64,000 nt of DNA from assembly GCF_030530945.1 (NCBI RefSeq), contig NZ_JAUMTZ010000004.1:58134-122133 (forward strand). The letters run 5' to 3'. The notes under the pieces are model-generated. The model did no database searches. It was not told the origin of the DNA and was given only the letters and a program-made list of their open reading frames with translations. Shown here one piece after another: positions 41,910 to 50,106 of this stretch (position 1 is its first letter; each line of letters begins with the position of its first letter). The position numbers were made by a program, and so were the translations under genes. The stretch comes from Kocuria sp. (lineage in GTDB: Bacteria; Actinomycetota; Actinomycetes; Actinomycetales; Micrococcaceae).

Positions 41910-43076
41910 TCAGAGCTGGTGACCCATCTTGTACTCGCCCTGCTTCCACTCGGGCATGGAGTCCTCGCCCTCGGAGGGACGGGTGTAGGAGAAGCCGTCC
42001 GCGCCGATGGTCACGGCCATCTCGGACTCGTCCGTGCGCGCCACCACGGGCTGCGGGTTGCCGTCCAGGTCGAGCACCAGGGAGGCGTCCGTGTACCAGG
42101 ACGGGACCACGGGGGTGCCCCACCAGTCGCGGCGCTGGTTGTCGTGGACGTCCCACGTGACCACGGGGTTGTCCGGGTCACCGGTGTAGTAGTCCTGCGT
42201 GTAGATCTCCACGCGGTGCCCGTCCGGGTCCCGGAGGTAGAGGTAGAACGCGTTGGACACGCCGTGGCGGCCGGGGCCGCGCTCGATCATGTCCGAGCGG
42301 CGCAGCGCCCCGAGCTTGTCGCAGATGGCCAGGATGTTGTGCTTCTCGTGGGTCGCGAAGGCCACGTGGTGCATCCGGGGCCCGTCCCCGCCGGTCATGG
42401 CGGTGTCGTGGACGGTGGGCTTGCGTCGCATCCACGCGGCGTAGACCGTGCCCTCCTCGTCCTGGATGTCCTCGGTCACGCGGAAGCCCAGGTCCTGCAT
42501 GAACTTGGTGGCGCGGGGGACGTCCGGGGTGACCTGGTTGAAGTGGTCCAGGCGCACCAGGGCCCCCGGGGTGTAGAGGTCGTAGCGCCAGGCCAGGCGC
42601 TCCACGTGCGCCACGTCGTGGAAGAACTCGTACGGGAAGCCCAGCGGGTCCTCCACCCGCACGGAGTCCCCGATGCCCTTGGTGAAGCCCTCGCTGCGGC
42701 GCTCCACACGGCAGCCGAGCTCCTCGTAGAAGGCCACGGCGCGGTCCAGGTCCTCGGGGCTGCGCACGCGGTAGGAGAACGCGGCCACCGCGGCCTGCGG
42801 GCCCTTGCGGAGCACCAGGTTGTGGTGGATGAACTCCTCGATCGAGCGCAGGTAGACGGTGTCCTCGTCCTCCTCCGTGACCGTGAGACCCAGCACGTCC
42901 ACGTAGAACTCGCGGGACTTCGCGAGGTCCGTGACCACGAGCTCCATGTACGCGCAGCGCAGGATGTCCGGGGCCGGGACAGAGGGGGTCTTGACGGGGT
43001 TGTCGGTGGTGATCGGTGCTTCCTGCGAAACGTAGAAGCCCGAGGACGTCATTGTCCGGTCAGCGGGATTCGTCAT
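41910..43076 (-). CDS. hpaD: 3,4-Dihydroxyphenylacetate 2,3-dioxygenase (type I extradiol)
   Basis: A 388-residue ring-cleaving dioxygenase that opens homoprotocatechuate to 5-carboxymethyl-2-hydroxymuconate semialdehyde. It is of the vicinal oxygen chelate type, as in the Brevibacterium and Arthrobacter enzymes, and unlike the type II HpaD of Escherichia. Fe/Mn ligands can be seen: His in VRLDHFNQ (near 180), His in MHHVAFA (near 240) and Glu in RVEIYTQDYYTG (near 293). A unique C-terminal tail of about 60 residues with a TDASLV segment is also family-typical. ATG with AAGGAC. Confidence 0.94.
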   Translation of the reverse strand: MTNPADRTMTSSGFYVSQEAPITTDNPVKTPSVPAPDILRCAYMELVVTDLAKSREFYVDVLGLTVTEEDEDTVYLRSIEEFIHHNLVLRKGPQAAVAAFSYRVRSPEDLDRAVAFYEELGCRVERRSEGFTKGIGDSVRVEDPLGFPYEFFHDVAHVERLAWRYDLYTPGALVRLDHFNQVTPDVPRATKFMQDLGFRVTEDIQDEEGTVYAAWMRRKPTVHDTAMTGGDGPRMHHVAFATHEKHNILAICDKLGALRRSDMIERGPGRHGVSNAFYLYLRDPDGHRVEIYTQDYYTGDPDNPVVTWDVHDNQRRDWWGTPVVPSWYTDASLVLDLDGNPQPVVARTDESEMAVTIGADGFSYTRPSEGEDSMPEWKQGEYKMGHQL

Positions 43077-43162
43077 GATGTGTCCTTCGTGGTGAGGGTG
43101 ACGTGGTCAGTGGGGTCGTGGAGCCGGGGCGGACGAGCCGGCCCGGCGCAGCCGCGAGGGGA

Positions 43163-44698
43163 TCAGCCGTCCGCCTTCGCGGCGGCGTCCTCCTGCTTGC
43201 CGAACACCGGGTTGTGGACCTCACCCAGGTTGATGTGCACGGCCTGCTGGTCGGTGTAGAAGTCGATCGAGCGGTAGCCGCCCTCGTGGCCCAGCCCGGA
43301 GGCCTTCACGCCGCCGAACGGGGTGCGCAGGTCACGCACGTTGTTGGAGTTCAGCCACACCATGCCGGCCTCCACGTTCTGCGCGAAGTTGTGGGCACGC
43401 TTGAGGTCGCTCGTCCAGATGTAGGCGGCCAGCCCGTACTTGGTGTTGTTGGCGAGCTCCAGGGCCTCGTCCTCCGTGTCGAACGGGGTGATGGCCACCA
43501 CGGGGCCGAAGATCTCCTCCTGGAAGATCCGGGCGTCCGGGGCCACGTCCACGAACACCGTGGGCGCCACGTAGTTGCCGGTCTCGAAGCCCTCGGGACG
43601 CCCGCCACCGGCCACCAGACGGGCCTCCTGCTTGCCGATCTCCACGTAGGACATGACCTTCTCGTAGTGCTCCGGGTGCACCAGAGCGCCCACCTCGGTG
43701 GCGGGGTCGGAGGGCAGGCCCACCTTCACCCGCTTGGCCTGTGCGGCGTAGCGCTCCACGAACTCGTCGTAGATCCCGCGCTGGACCAGGATGCGCGAGC
43801 CCGCGGTGCAGCGCTCGCCGTTGAGGGAGAACACGCCGAAGATCGTGGCGTTGACGGCCGCTTCCAGGTCCGCGTCCTCGAAGACCACGGCCGGGGACTT
43901 TCCGCCCAGCTCCATGGACAGGCCCTTCAGGTACGGGGCGGCGTTGGCGAAGATGATCTGCCCGGTGCGGGACTCACCCGTGAAGGAGATCAGGGGCACG
44001 TCCGGGTGCTTCACCAGGGAGTCTCCGGCGTAGCCCTCCTCGCCGAAGCCGTTGACCAGGTTGAAGACACCAGCGGGCACACCGGCCTCCTCGAAGATCC
44101 CCGGCCACAGGGACGCGGACAGCGGGGTGAACTCGGCGGGCTTGAGCACCACGCAGTTGCCCGTGGCGAGCGCGGGGCCCAGCTTCCAGGACTCCAGCAT
44201 GAACGGGGTGTTCCACGGGGTGATCAGACCGGCCACGCCGATGGGCTTGCGGTTCACGTAGTTCACCTGGCGCCCGGGGACCTTGTAGGCGTCGTCCACC
44301 TGGGCCACGATCAGGTCCGCGAAGAAGCGGAAGTTCTCGGCCGCCCGGCGGGCCTGGCCCAGTGCCTGGGTGATGGGCAGCCCGGAGTCGTAGGACTCCA
44401 TGGCGGCCAGCTGGTCCCCGCGGGACTCCACGATGTCCGCGACCCGGTGCAGGATCCGCGAGCGCTCCCGGGGGAGCATGGTGGGCCACGGCCCCTCCTC
44501 GAACGCCTTCTTCGCGGCGGCCACGGCGGCCTCGACGTCCGCCTTCTTGCCGGAGGCGGCCGTGATGTAGGGCTCGTTGGTCACGGGGTTGAGCACGTCG
44601 AAGGTGTCCCCGTCGATCGAGTCCACCCACTCGCCGCCGATGTAGTGGCGGATGGAATCGGGGAGGTTCTCGGGCTTGGTGTCCTGCAGGGCTGCCAT
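43163..44698 (-). CDS. hpaE: 5-Carboxymethyl-2-hydroxymuconate semialdehyde dehydrogenase
   Basis: A 511-residue NAD-dependent aldehyde dehydrogenase that oxidises the HpaD product. Landmarks: Asn in TPWNTPFML (near 174), Glu in MELGGKSP (near 272), Cys in NGERCTAGSR (near 306), and the closing GGVKASGLGHEGG. The gene context and the hydroxymuconic semialdehyde-type sequence support the substrate. ATG preceded by AAGGAG. It follows the GntR gene after 49 bp in the same operon. Confidence 0.93.
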   Translation of the reverse strand: MAALQDTKPENLPDSIRHYIGGEWVDSIDGDTFDVLNPVTNEPYITAASGKKADVEAAVAAAKKAFEEGPWPTMLPRERSRILHRVADIVESRGDQLAAMESYDSGLPITQALGQARRAAENFRFFADLIVAQVDDAYKVPGRQVNYVNRKPIGVAGLITPWNTPFMLESWKLGPALATGNCVVLKPAEFTPLSASLWPGIFEEAGVPAGVFNLVNGFGEEGYAGDSLVKHPDVPLISFTGESRTGQIIFANAAPYLKGLSMELGGKSPAVVFEDADLEAAVNATIFGVFSLNGERCTAGSRILVQRGIYDEFVERYAAQAKRVKVGLPSDPATEVGALVHPEHYEKVMSYVEIGKQEARLVAGGGRPEGFETGNYVAPTVFVDVAPDARIFQEEIFGPVVAITPFDTEDEALELANNTKYGLAAYIWTSDLKRAHNFAQNVEAGMVWLNSNNVRDLRTPFGGVKASGLGHEGGYRSIDFYTDQQAVHINLGEVHNPVFGKQEDAAAKADG

Positions 44699-44747
44699 GT
44701 GATGACTCCTTGAATCAGTGCGAATCAGTGGGACTGCTGTCGGTGGG

Positions 44748-45437
44748 TCACGCGGTGCGGGGCTGCGCCTCGCCGCGGCTGCTGAGGTAGCTCGCCAGGG
44801 TCGCGGTGCGGTGCTGGCGCACGGCACGCTCCACGGCGTCCGCCGGGGCGTGGGTCTCGAGGAGGTGGAGGATGTGGTGGTGCTCGGTCACCGAGGCGCG
44901 GGCGCGCTCCGGCACGAACGAGAACGTGGAGGTGCGCAGGTGGTTGAGGCGCTCCCACTCCACCGTGACCAGGTCGTTGAGGCGCTCGTTGGGGCACCGG
45001 CACGCGAGCACGCGGTGGAACTCGTGGTTGGTCTCGGTGAAGGTCTGCGGGTCGAAGCTCTTCAGGGACGCCTCCATGGAGGCGTTGAGCTCCCGGGCGT
45101 GGGCGAGGTCCGCGGCGGTGATCAGGGCGGCCGCCTCCGCGGTGGCCGCTCCCTCCAGCACCGCCAGGGTCTCCATGCTGAAGCGGTACTGCTCACCGTC
45201 CACCATGGACACCCGCGCCCCCACGTTGCGCTCGAAGGACACGAGCCCCTCGGCTTCGAGCCTGCGGATCGCCTCGCGGACGGGCACCACGGACATGCTC
45301 AGGGTCTCCGCGATGCTCGCGAGCACCAGCCGGTAGCCCGGCGAGAACGCCTGGGTCATGATCTGGGACTTGATCCAGTCGTAGGCCCGCTGCGCCTTGG
45401 ACGGGGCGGCGTTCGCGGTGTCCGCGGTCAGGGACAT
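44748..45437 (-). CDS. GntR-family regulator (FCD subfamily) of the hpa genes
   Basis: A 229-residue FadR-type GntR protein. The winged helix lies at residues 16-80 (SVVPVREAIRRLEAEGLV). The FCD ligand domain follows, with His and Asp metal-site candidates in TNHEFHRVL and TEHHHILHLL. It sits inside the operon between hpaG and hpaE. Acting as a repressor released by a pathway aromatic or its ring-cleavage product is the usual mode. The paired ATCGTATAT(G/T)AT sites in the hpaG/monooxygenase promoter region are its probable targets. Confidence 0.88.
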   Translation of the reverse strand: MSLTADTANAAPSKAQRAYDWIKSQIMTQAFSPGYRLVLASIAETLSMSVVPVREAIRRLEAEGLVSFERNVGARVSMVDGEQYRFSMETLAVLEGAATAEAAALITAADLAHARELNASMEASLKSFDPQTFTETNHEFHRVLACRCPNERLNDLVTVEWERLNHLRTSTFSFVPERARASVTEHHHILHLLETHAPADAVERAVRQHRTATLASYLSSRGEAQPRTA

Positions 45438-45484
45438 GGGTTCCTCGGTTCGGGTCAGGGGGCAGGCGTGGTGTCAGCGGCGGG

Positions 45485-47017
45485 TCACTCGGAGGGCAGG
45501 GGGTTCTCGGCCAGCCACTGCTGGAACCGCTCCTTCCACTGCCCCGTGGGCGGGAACAGCCCGTCCACCGGGTGGCCCTCGGCCACGCGCTCGGCCACCC
45601 AGCCGTCCTCGTGCTCCTTGGCCAGGGCGTCCTGGGCCACCTCCTCGGCGAGCTCGCGGGGGATCACGACGACGCCGTCGTCGTCCCCCACGACCACGTC
45701 ACCCGGGAGCACGGTGACGTTGCCGCAGGCCACGGCCACGTCCGACTCCCACGGCACGTGGCGCCGCCCGAGCACCGCGGGGTTGGGGCCCTTGCAGAAC
45801 ACGGGCAGGCCGATCTCCTGGACCGCGGCGTAGTCGCGCACGCCGCCGTCCGTGACCACGCCCGCCGCGCCGTTGTGGCGGGCACGCAGGGCGAGGACGT
45901 CCCCGAGGGTCGCGGAACCGGTCTCCCCACGGGCCTCGATCACGATCACCTCACCCTCCCCCACGGCGTCGAACGCACGCTTCTGGGCGTTGTAGCCGCC
46001 GCCGTGGGTCTTGAAGAGGTCCTCGCGGTTGGGCACGAAGCGCAGCGTCTTGGCCGTGCCCACGAGCTTGCTGCCGGGGGTCTGCGGGAAGACGTCCGCG
46101 ACCACCACGTTGTTCAGCCCGCGCTTGCGCAGCTGGGCGGAGAGCCCCGCGGTGGGGGCCTTCTCGAGCTTCGCGCGCAGCTCCGGACTCAGCGCGTGCG
46201 CGGCACCGCGCTCCGGCAGGCCCGCGGCCTCGCGGGAACCCCACGCCTCCTCGCGCTGGGTGTCGTCCACGGCCGGCATGGCGCCCAGGCCCTCGTCGAA
46301 CGGCTCCGTCCCCTCGGTCACGCGGCTGACGAGGCGTCCGGACGACGGCGCCCCGGCGGCGGACGGCGCGTCGACCTCCACCTCCACGACGTCCCCGGGC
46401 CGGGCCACGGAGGAGCCCGCGGGGGTTCCGGTGAGGATCACGTCCCCCTCCTGCAGGGTCACGTGCTGGGAGAGGTCCGCCACGAACTGGGCGAGCGGAA
46501 AGATCATGTTCTCCGGCGCGGTGGTGTCCTCCTGGACCAGCTCCCCGTTGAGCCACGTGCGTACCCGCAGCTGCTCCGGGGAGACCTCGCGGGCGTCCAG
46601 GAGGGAGGGGCCCAGGGAGGTGTAGCCGTCCCGGCCCTTGTTGCGCAGGTTGGAGCCCTTGTCCGCGGCGCGCAGGTCGTAGAGGCCCCAGTCGTTGGAG
46701 GCCGTCACGGCGGCCACGTGGTCCCAGGCGTCCTCGAGGGACACGTTCCGGGCGGGCGTGCCGATCACCAGGGCAATCTCGCCCTCGAACGCGAGCAGCT
46801 CCGTTCCCGCGGGACGCTCCACCTCGGCCCCGGAGCCCGCCAGTGAGCTCGCGGGCTTGAGGAAGTAGGAGGGCACGGCGGGCTTGCGGCCGCGCTGCGC
46901 CGCGCGGGACTCGTAGGCCACGTGCACGGCGACGATCTTGCCGGGACGCACGGGAACCGGCTGCGTGCCGGGGGTCCCGCCGAGGGTGCTCTGGGCGTTC
47001 TGGGGGTTCTCGGTCAC
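45485..47017 (-). CDS. hpaG: Bifunctional FAH-RraA fusion, HpaG-like decarboxylase/isomerase
   Basis: A 510-residue fusion. Residues 25-225 form a fumarylacetoacetate-hydrolase domain with the metal-binding Glu pair in AFEGEIALV and Asp in ASNDWGLYD, the HpaG type that acts on 5-oxopent-3-ene-1,2,5-tricarboxylate. After a linker, residues 285-460 are an RraA/HMG-aldolase-like domain with GVVTDGGVRDYAAV near 385, whose Arg-Asp is the substrate and metal motif of that family. Escherichia HpaG instead has two FAH domains. The second domain may therefore supply the decarboxylase activity. GTG start with GAGGAGG; first gene of the operon. Confidence 0.85.
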   Translation of the reverse strand: MTENPQNAQSTLGGTPGTQPVPVRPGKIVAVHVAYESRAAQRGRKPAVPSYFLKPASSLAGSGAEVERPAGTELLAFEGEIALVIGTPARNVSLEDAWDHVAAVTASNDWGLYDLRAADKGSNLRNKGRDGYTSLGPSLLDAREVSPEQLRVRTWLNGELVQEDTTAPENMIFPLAQFVADLSQHVTLQEGDVILTGTPAGSSVARPGDVVEVEVDAPSAAGAPSSGRLVSRVTEGTEPFDEGLGAMPAVDDTQREEAWGSREAAGLPERGAAHALSPELRAKLEKAPTAGLSAQLRKRGLNNVVVADVFPQTPGSKLVGTAKTLRFVPNREDLFKTHGGGYNAQKRAFDAVGEGEVIVIEARGETGSATLGDVLALRARHNGAAGVVTDGGVRDYAAVQEIGLPVFCKGPNPAVLGRRHVPWESDVAVACGNVTVLPGDVVVGDDDGVVVIPRELAEEVAQDALAKEHEDGWVAERVAEGHPVDGLFPPTGQWKERFQQWLAENPLPSE

Positions 47018-47056
47018 CGGGACCGCCTCCTCGTGGTCGGCAGAATGTTATTCGAA

Positions 47057-47068
47057 ATCGTATATTAT
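47057..47068. promoter_or_regulatory. GntR operator copy 1 (hpaG side)
   Basis: ATCGTATATTAT, a near-palindrome that covers the leftward -10 box. It matches copy 2 at 11 of 12 bases. A location over the -10 box fits repression. Confidence 0.55.
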
Positions 47069-47226
47069 TCGGGCGCAACCGACAAGTGGTTCAGATCACA
47101 CCATTGTCCCCGGAGGGCCGCGAATCGTCGTCCACGGAGCGGAAATCCGCGGCGGTGACGGGAGGCGCAGGGCGTGGCCATGCGGCGTCGCCACGCGGGG
47201 AGCACCCCCTGTTACCTGGGCCACAC

Positions 47227-47238
47227 ATCGTATATGAT
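47227..47238. promoter_or_regulatory. GntR operator copy 2 (hydroxylase side)
   Basis: ATCGTATATGAT, inverted halves ATCGTA and TATGAT with one mismatch, covering the rightward -10 box. It lies 170 bp from copy 1, near 16 helical turns, which would allow looping by one regulator. Confidence 0.55.
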
Positions 47239-47341
47239 CTAGGCAACACCCGTGGACCCCACCGATCCACCGGGCCGCGGGCAGCGTGGCTCCGCCCGGA
47301 ACGGACCCCGGTCCACACCACCCCAGAACGCAGGAGAAGCC

Positions 47342-49228
47342 ATGCTCTTCCACCAGAACGGATACGTCTCCGAAGACCCCCGGATCGAAGCGGCCCGCGG
47401 GTACGGCGTGGACCGGCCGGAGGACCTCCCGGAGACCATGGACGTGCTGATCGTGGGCACGGGTCCGGCCGGTGTGATCGCGGCGGCGCAGCTCTCCCAG
47501 TACCCGGAGGTGAGCACCCGCATGATCGAGCGCCGCCCCGGGCGGCTGGAGATCGGGCAGGCTGACGGCATCCAGGCCCGCAGCATGGAGACCTTCCAGG
47601 CCTTCGGGTTCCACGAGGAGATCCGCAAGGAGGCCTACCGCATCCGGGAGATGTGCTTCTGGAACCCGGATCCGCAGAACCCGCAGAACATCATCCGCAC
47701 GGGCCGCCCCTCGGACGATCCCCACGGGGTCTCCGAGTTCGACCACGTGATCGTGAACCAGGCACGCGTGCTGGACTACTTCCTGCGCGCCGCGCACCGG
47801 GGCCCTGCCCGGATCACCCCCGACTACGGCATCGGGTTCGTGGGCCTGGAGATCGACAGGGACCAGGAGTACCCGGTGGCCGTCACCGTCCGCTACACGG
47901 CCGGTCCCCGTGAGGGCGAGGAGCGCACCGTGCGCGCCAAGTACGTCTTCGGTTGCGACGGCGCCTCCTCCGGGGTGCGCAAGGCGATCGGGCGCAAGCT
48001 GGAGGGCAAGGGCGCCAACCACGCCTGGGGCGTGATGGACGTGGTGGCCAACACCGACTTCCCCGACATCCGCACCAAGTGCGCGATCAACTCGCGCAGC
48101 GGGTCCATCCTGCTGATCCCCCGCGAGGGCGGACTGCTGTTCCGCATGTACGTGGACCTCGGAGAGGTTCCCGCGGACGACAACCACGAGATCCGCAAGA
48201 CCCCGGTGGAGGAGATCATCCGGCGGGCCAACCAGATCATCCACCCCTACTCCGTGGACGTGAAGTCCGTGGCGTGGTCCTCGGTGTACGAGGTGGGCCA
48301 CCGCCTCACGGACCACTTCGACGACGTGGACGACGAGGACCGCGGCACCCGCGTGCCCCGCGTGTTCATTGCCGGGGACGCGTGCCACACCCACTCCGCC
48401 AAGGCGGGCCAGGGCATGAACGTGTCCATGCAGGACGGCTGGAACCTGGGGTGGAAGCTCGGGGCGGTGCTCTCCGGCCGGGCGGACGAGTGCCTCCTGG
48501 ACACCTACTCCGCCGAGCGCCAGGTGATCGCCAAGAACCTGATCGAGTTCGACAGCGAGTGGTCCACCCTCATGGCCACCCCGCAGGACCAGCTGCCGGA
48601 CCCCAAGTACCTCGAGGACTTCTACGTGAAGACCGCCGAGTTCCCGGCCGGGTTCATGACGCAGTACGAGCCCTCGGTGCTCGTGGCGGGCACGCAGCAC
48701 CAGGAGCTCGCGGAGGGCTACCCGGTGGGCAAGCGCTTCAAGTCCGCGCGCGTGCAGCGCGTGTGCGACTCCGAGATCGTGCACCAGGGCCACGAGGCCA
48801 CTGCGGACGGCCGGTGGCGCATCCACGTCTACGCGGACCCCGCCGAGGCCGGGGCGGACTCCCCCACCGCCGCGTTCGCCGAGTGGCTTCGCTCCGATCC
48901 CGCGTCCCCGCTGGTGGCGCACCGCCGCGAGGGCGACGGCGAGGCGACGCTCTTCGACGTGGACGTCACCTACCAGCAGCCGTACACGGACGTGGACATC
49001 AACCGTGTGCCCGCGGTCTTCAAGCCCGCGGTGGGCACGCTCGAGGTGGAGTACTGGGAGCGGGTCTACGCCGCGATCCCCGGGGAGGACATCTTCGACG
49101 CGCGCTCCATCAGCCGGGACGGCGCCGTGGTGGTGGTGCGCCCGGACCAGTACGTGGCCGCGGTGCTGCCCCTGGACGCCACGGACGAGCTGGCGCAGTT
49201 CTTCGCGGGCTTCCTGCGCACGAACTGA
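47342..49228 (+). CDS. MobA-like FAD-dependent aromatic hydroxylase
   Basis: A 628-residue class A flavin monooxygenase resembling 3-hydroxybenzoate 4-monooxygenase (MobA) and phenol hydroxylase. FAD loop VGTGPAGVIAA near residue 38, the DG motif CDGASSGVRKAIG near 210 and the GD motif FIAGDACHTHSAKAGQGMN near 345 are in order; a thioredoxin-like C-terminal domain follows. Beside an hpa operon it most plausibly hydroxylates 3-hydroxyphenylacetate (para to side chain position 4) to homoprotocatechuate; 4-hydroxyphenylacetate is an alternative. No HpaBC exists here. ATG at 47342 with AGGAGA; the longer frame has no homology upstream. Confidence 0.85.
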   Translation: MLFHQNGYVSEDPRIEAARGYGVDRPEDLPETMDVLIVGTGPAGVIAAAQLSQYPEVSTRMIERRPGRLEIGQADGIQARSMETFQAFGFHEEIRKEAYRIREMCFWNPDPQNPQNIIRTGRPSDDPHGVSEFDHVIVNQARVLDYFLRAAHRGPARITPDYGIGFVGLEIDRDQEYPVAVTVRYTAGPREGEERTVRAKYVFGCDGASSGVRKAIGRKLEGKGANHAWGVMDVVANTDFPDIRTKCAINSRSGSILLIPREGGLLFRMYVDLGEVPADDNHEIRKTPVEEIIRRANQIIHPYSVDVKSVAWSSVYEVGHRLTDHFDDVDDEDRGTRVPRVFIAGDACHTHSAKAGQGMNVSMQDGWNLGWKLGAVLSGRADECLLDTYSAERQVIAKNLIEFDSEWSTLMATPQDQLPDPKYLEDFYVKTAEFPAGFMTQYEPSVLVAGTQHQELAEGYPVGKRFKSARVQRVCDSEIVHQGHEATADGRWRIHVYADPAEAGADSPTAAFAEWLRSDPASPLVAHRREGDGEATLFDVDVTYQQPYTDVDINRVPAVFKPAVGTLEVEYWERVYAAIPGEDIFDARSISRDGAVVVVRPDQYVAAVLPLDATDELAQFFAGFLRTN

Positions 49229-49239
49229 TCCGGACGCAG

Positions 49240-49285
49240 AACGGCACCGGCCGCGCACTCCCGTGGGTGCGCGGCCGGTGCCGTT
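49240..49285. terminator. Bidirectional terminator, perfect 19-bp stem
   Basis: Arms 49240-49258 and 49267-49285 pair without mismatch around an 8-nt loop. It sits 12 bp past the hydroxylase stop and 19 bp from the converging encapsulin stop, and TTT follows on the plus strand. Confidence 0.85.
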
Positions 49286-49303
49286 TGCGTGTGCGGGCGG
49301 GAC

Positions 49304-50104
49304 TCAGCGGGCGATGACCACGCTCGCCTCGGAGGTGTTGACCCGGAACGTGAGGGTCTCCCGCAGGTAGAGCTCCACGGTCTCCGCGGTGTGGGACGAG
49401 TACCCGATGGCGGTGTCCAGACCCAGGTGCAGCTCGTAGTCGCCGCCGCGCGCGGAAACCAGCAGGGCGTCGTCGAGCGCGGGAGCCCAGATGATCGAGC
49501 CGTCCCCGAGGATGCGGGAGACGTGCTCGTGGACCGGGTAGCCGTGGTCGGTGGTCTCGGTGACCTCCGTGTACAGCTCGGCGGGCAGCAGCAGGTTGTA
49601 CGGGCCCGACACACCGGCCAGGCGCAGCTCGGTCCTGGCCTTGGCCACGGCGTCGGGGAACTCCCGGACGTCCTGCGGCAGGGCCACGCGCGGGTTGTCG
49701 CTGGCAGGGGCGATGCCCTGGATGCCGGCGGGCTGGGAGCCGTAGAACACCGTGCGGTCCTCGGCGGAGGCCAGGGCCACGGCGGCGTCCTTGACGGGCT
49801 GCCAGTCCGCGTCCGTGGCGCCGCGCTCCACGGAGTCCACGTCCGCGCGCCGCACGGTGAACGGGGCGCGTAGCTCCACCACGCGCACCACGTGGCGCTG
49901 CAGGGTCTCGACGCCGCTCGCGTCCGAGTCCACGCGGCTCACGTGTCCGGTGCCCACGGCGGAGAACTCCGCGCCCGCGGGCTCCGGCATGTCCACGGTG
50001 CGCCGTGCGGCCACACGGGAGGCGAAGGTCCGGCGGGCCTCGTCCTCCATGTCGGACCACGCCGCGGCGGAGACGGGTGCGAGTTCCCGGTGCAGGTTGT
50101 TCAT
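49304..50104 (-). CDS. Encapsulin nanocompartment shell protein (linocin M18-like)
   Basis: A 266-residue family 1 encapsulin with the HK97 fold, the length expected for T=1 shells. Family stretches: NLHRELAPVSAAAWSDMEDEA at the N-terminus, which forms the cargo-binding helix, and the C-terminal TAIGYSSHTAETVELYLRETLTFRV. Sixty subunits would enclose the DyP peroxidase encoded directly upstream, two bases away, in the same operon. Historic name linocin refers to a reported bacteriocin activity; a compartment role is more likely. Confidence 0.94.
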   Translation of the reverse strand: MNNLHRELAPVSAAAWSDMEDEARRTFASRVAARRTVDMPEPAGAEFSAVGTGHVSRVDSDASGVETLQRHVVRVVELRAPFTVRRADVDSVERGATDADWQPVKDAAVALASAEDRTVFYGSQPAGIQGIAPASDNPRVALPQDVREFPDAVAKARTELRLAGVSGPYNLLLPAELYTEVTETTDHGYPVHEHVSRILGDGSIIWAPALDDALLVSARGGDYELHLGLDTAIGYSSHTAETVELYLRETLTFRVNTSEASVVIAR

Positions 50105-50106
50105 GG

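Larger units (their letters stand above)
47018..47341. promoter_or_regulatory. Divergent hpa control region
   Basis: The gap between hpaG and the flavin hydroxylase. It is AT-richer near both ends than the rest of the window. Leftward promoter: TTGTCG (47085-47080) and TACGAT (47062-47057), 17-bp spacer. Rightward promoter: TGTTAC (47210-47215) and TATGAT (47233-47238), 17-bp spacer. Each -10 lies within one copy of the operator described separately. The central 120 bp shows no gene. Confidence 0.6.

Noticed and set aside
47096..49258. A 720-residue minus-strand frame opposite the flavin hydroxylase
   Set aside because: No motif or hydrophobic core, and the plus strand has all three flavin-monooxygenase motifs.
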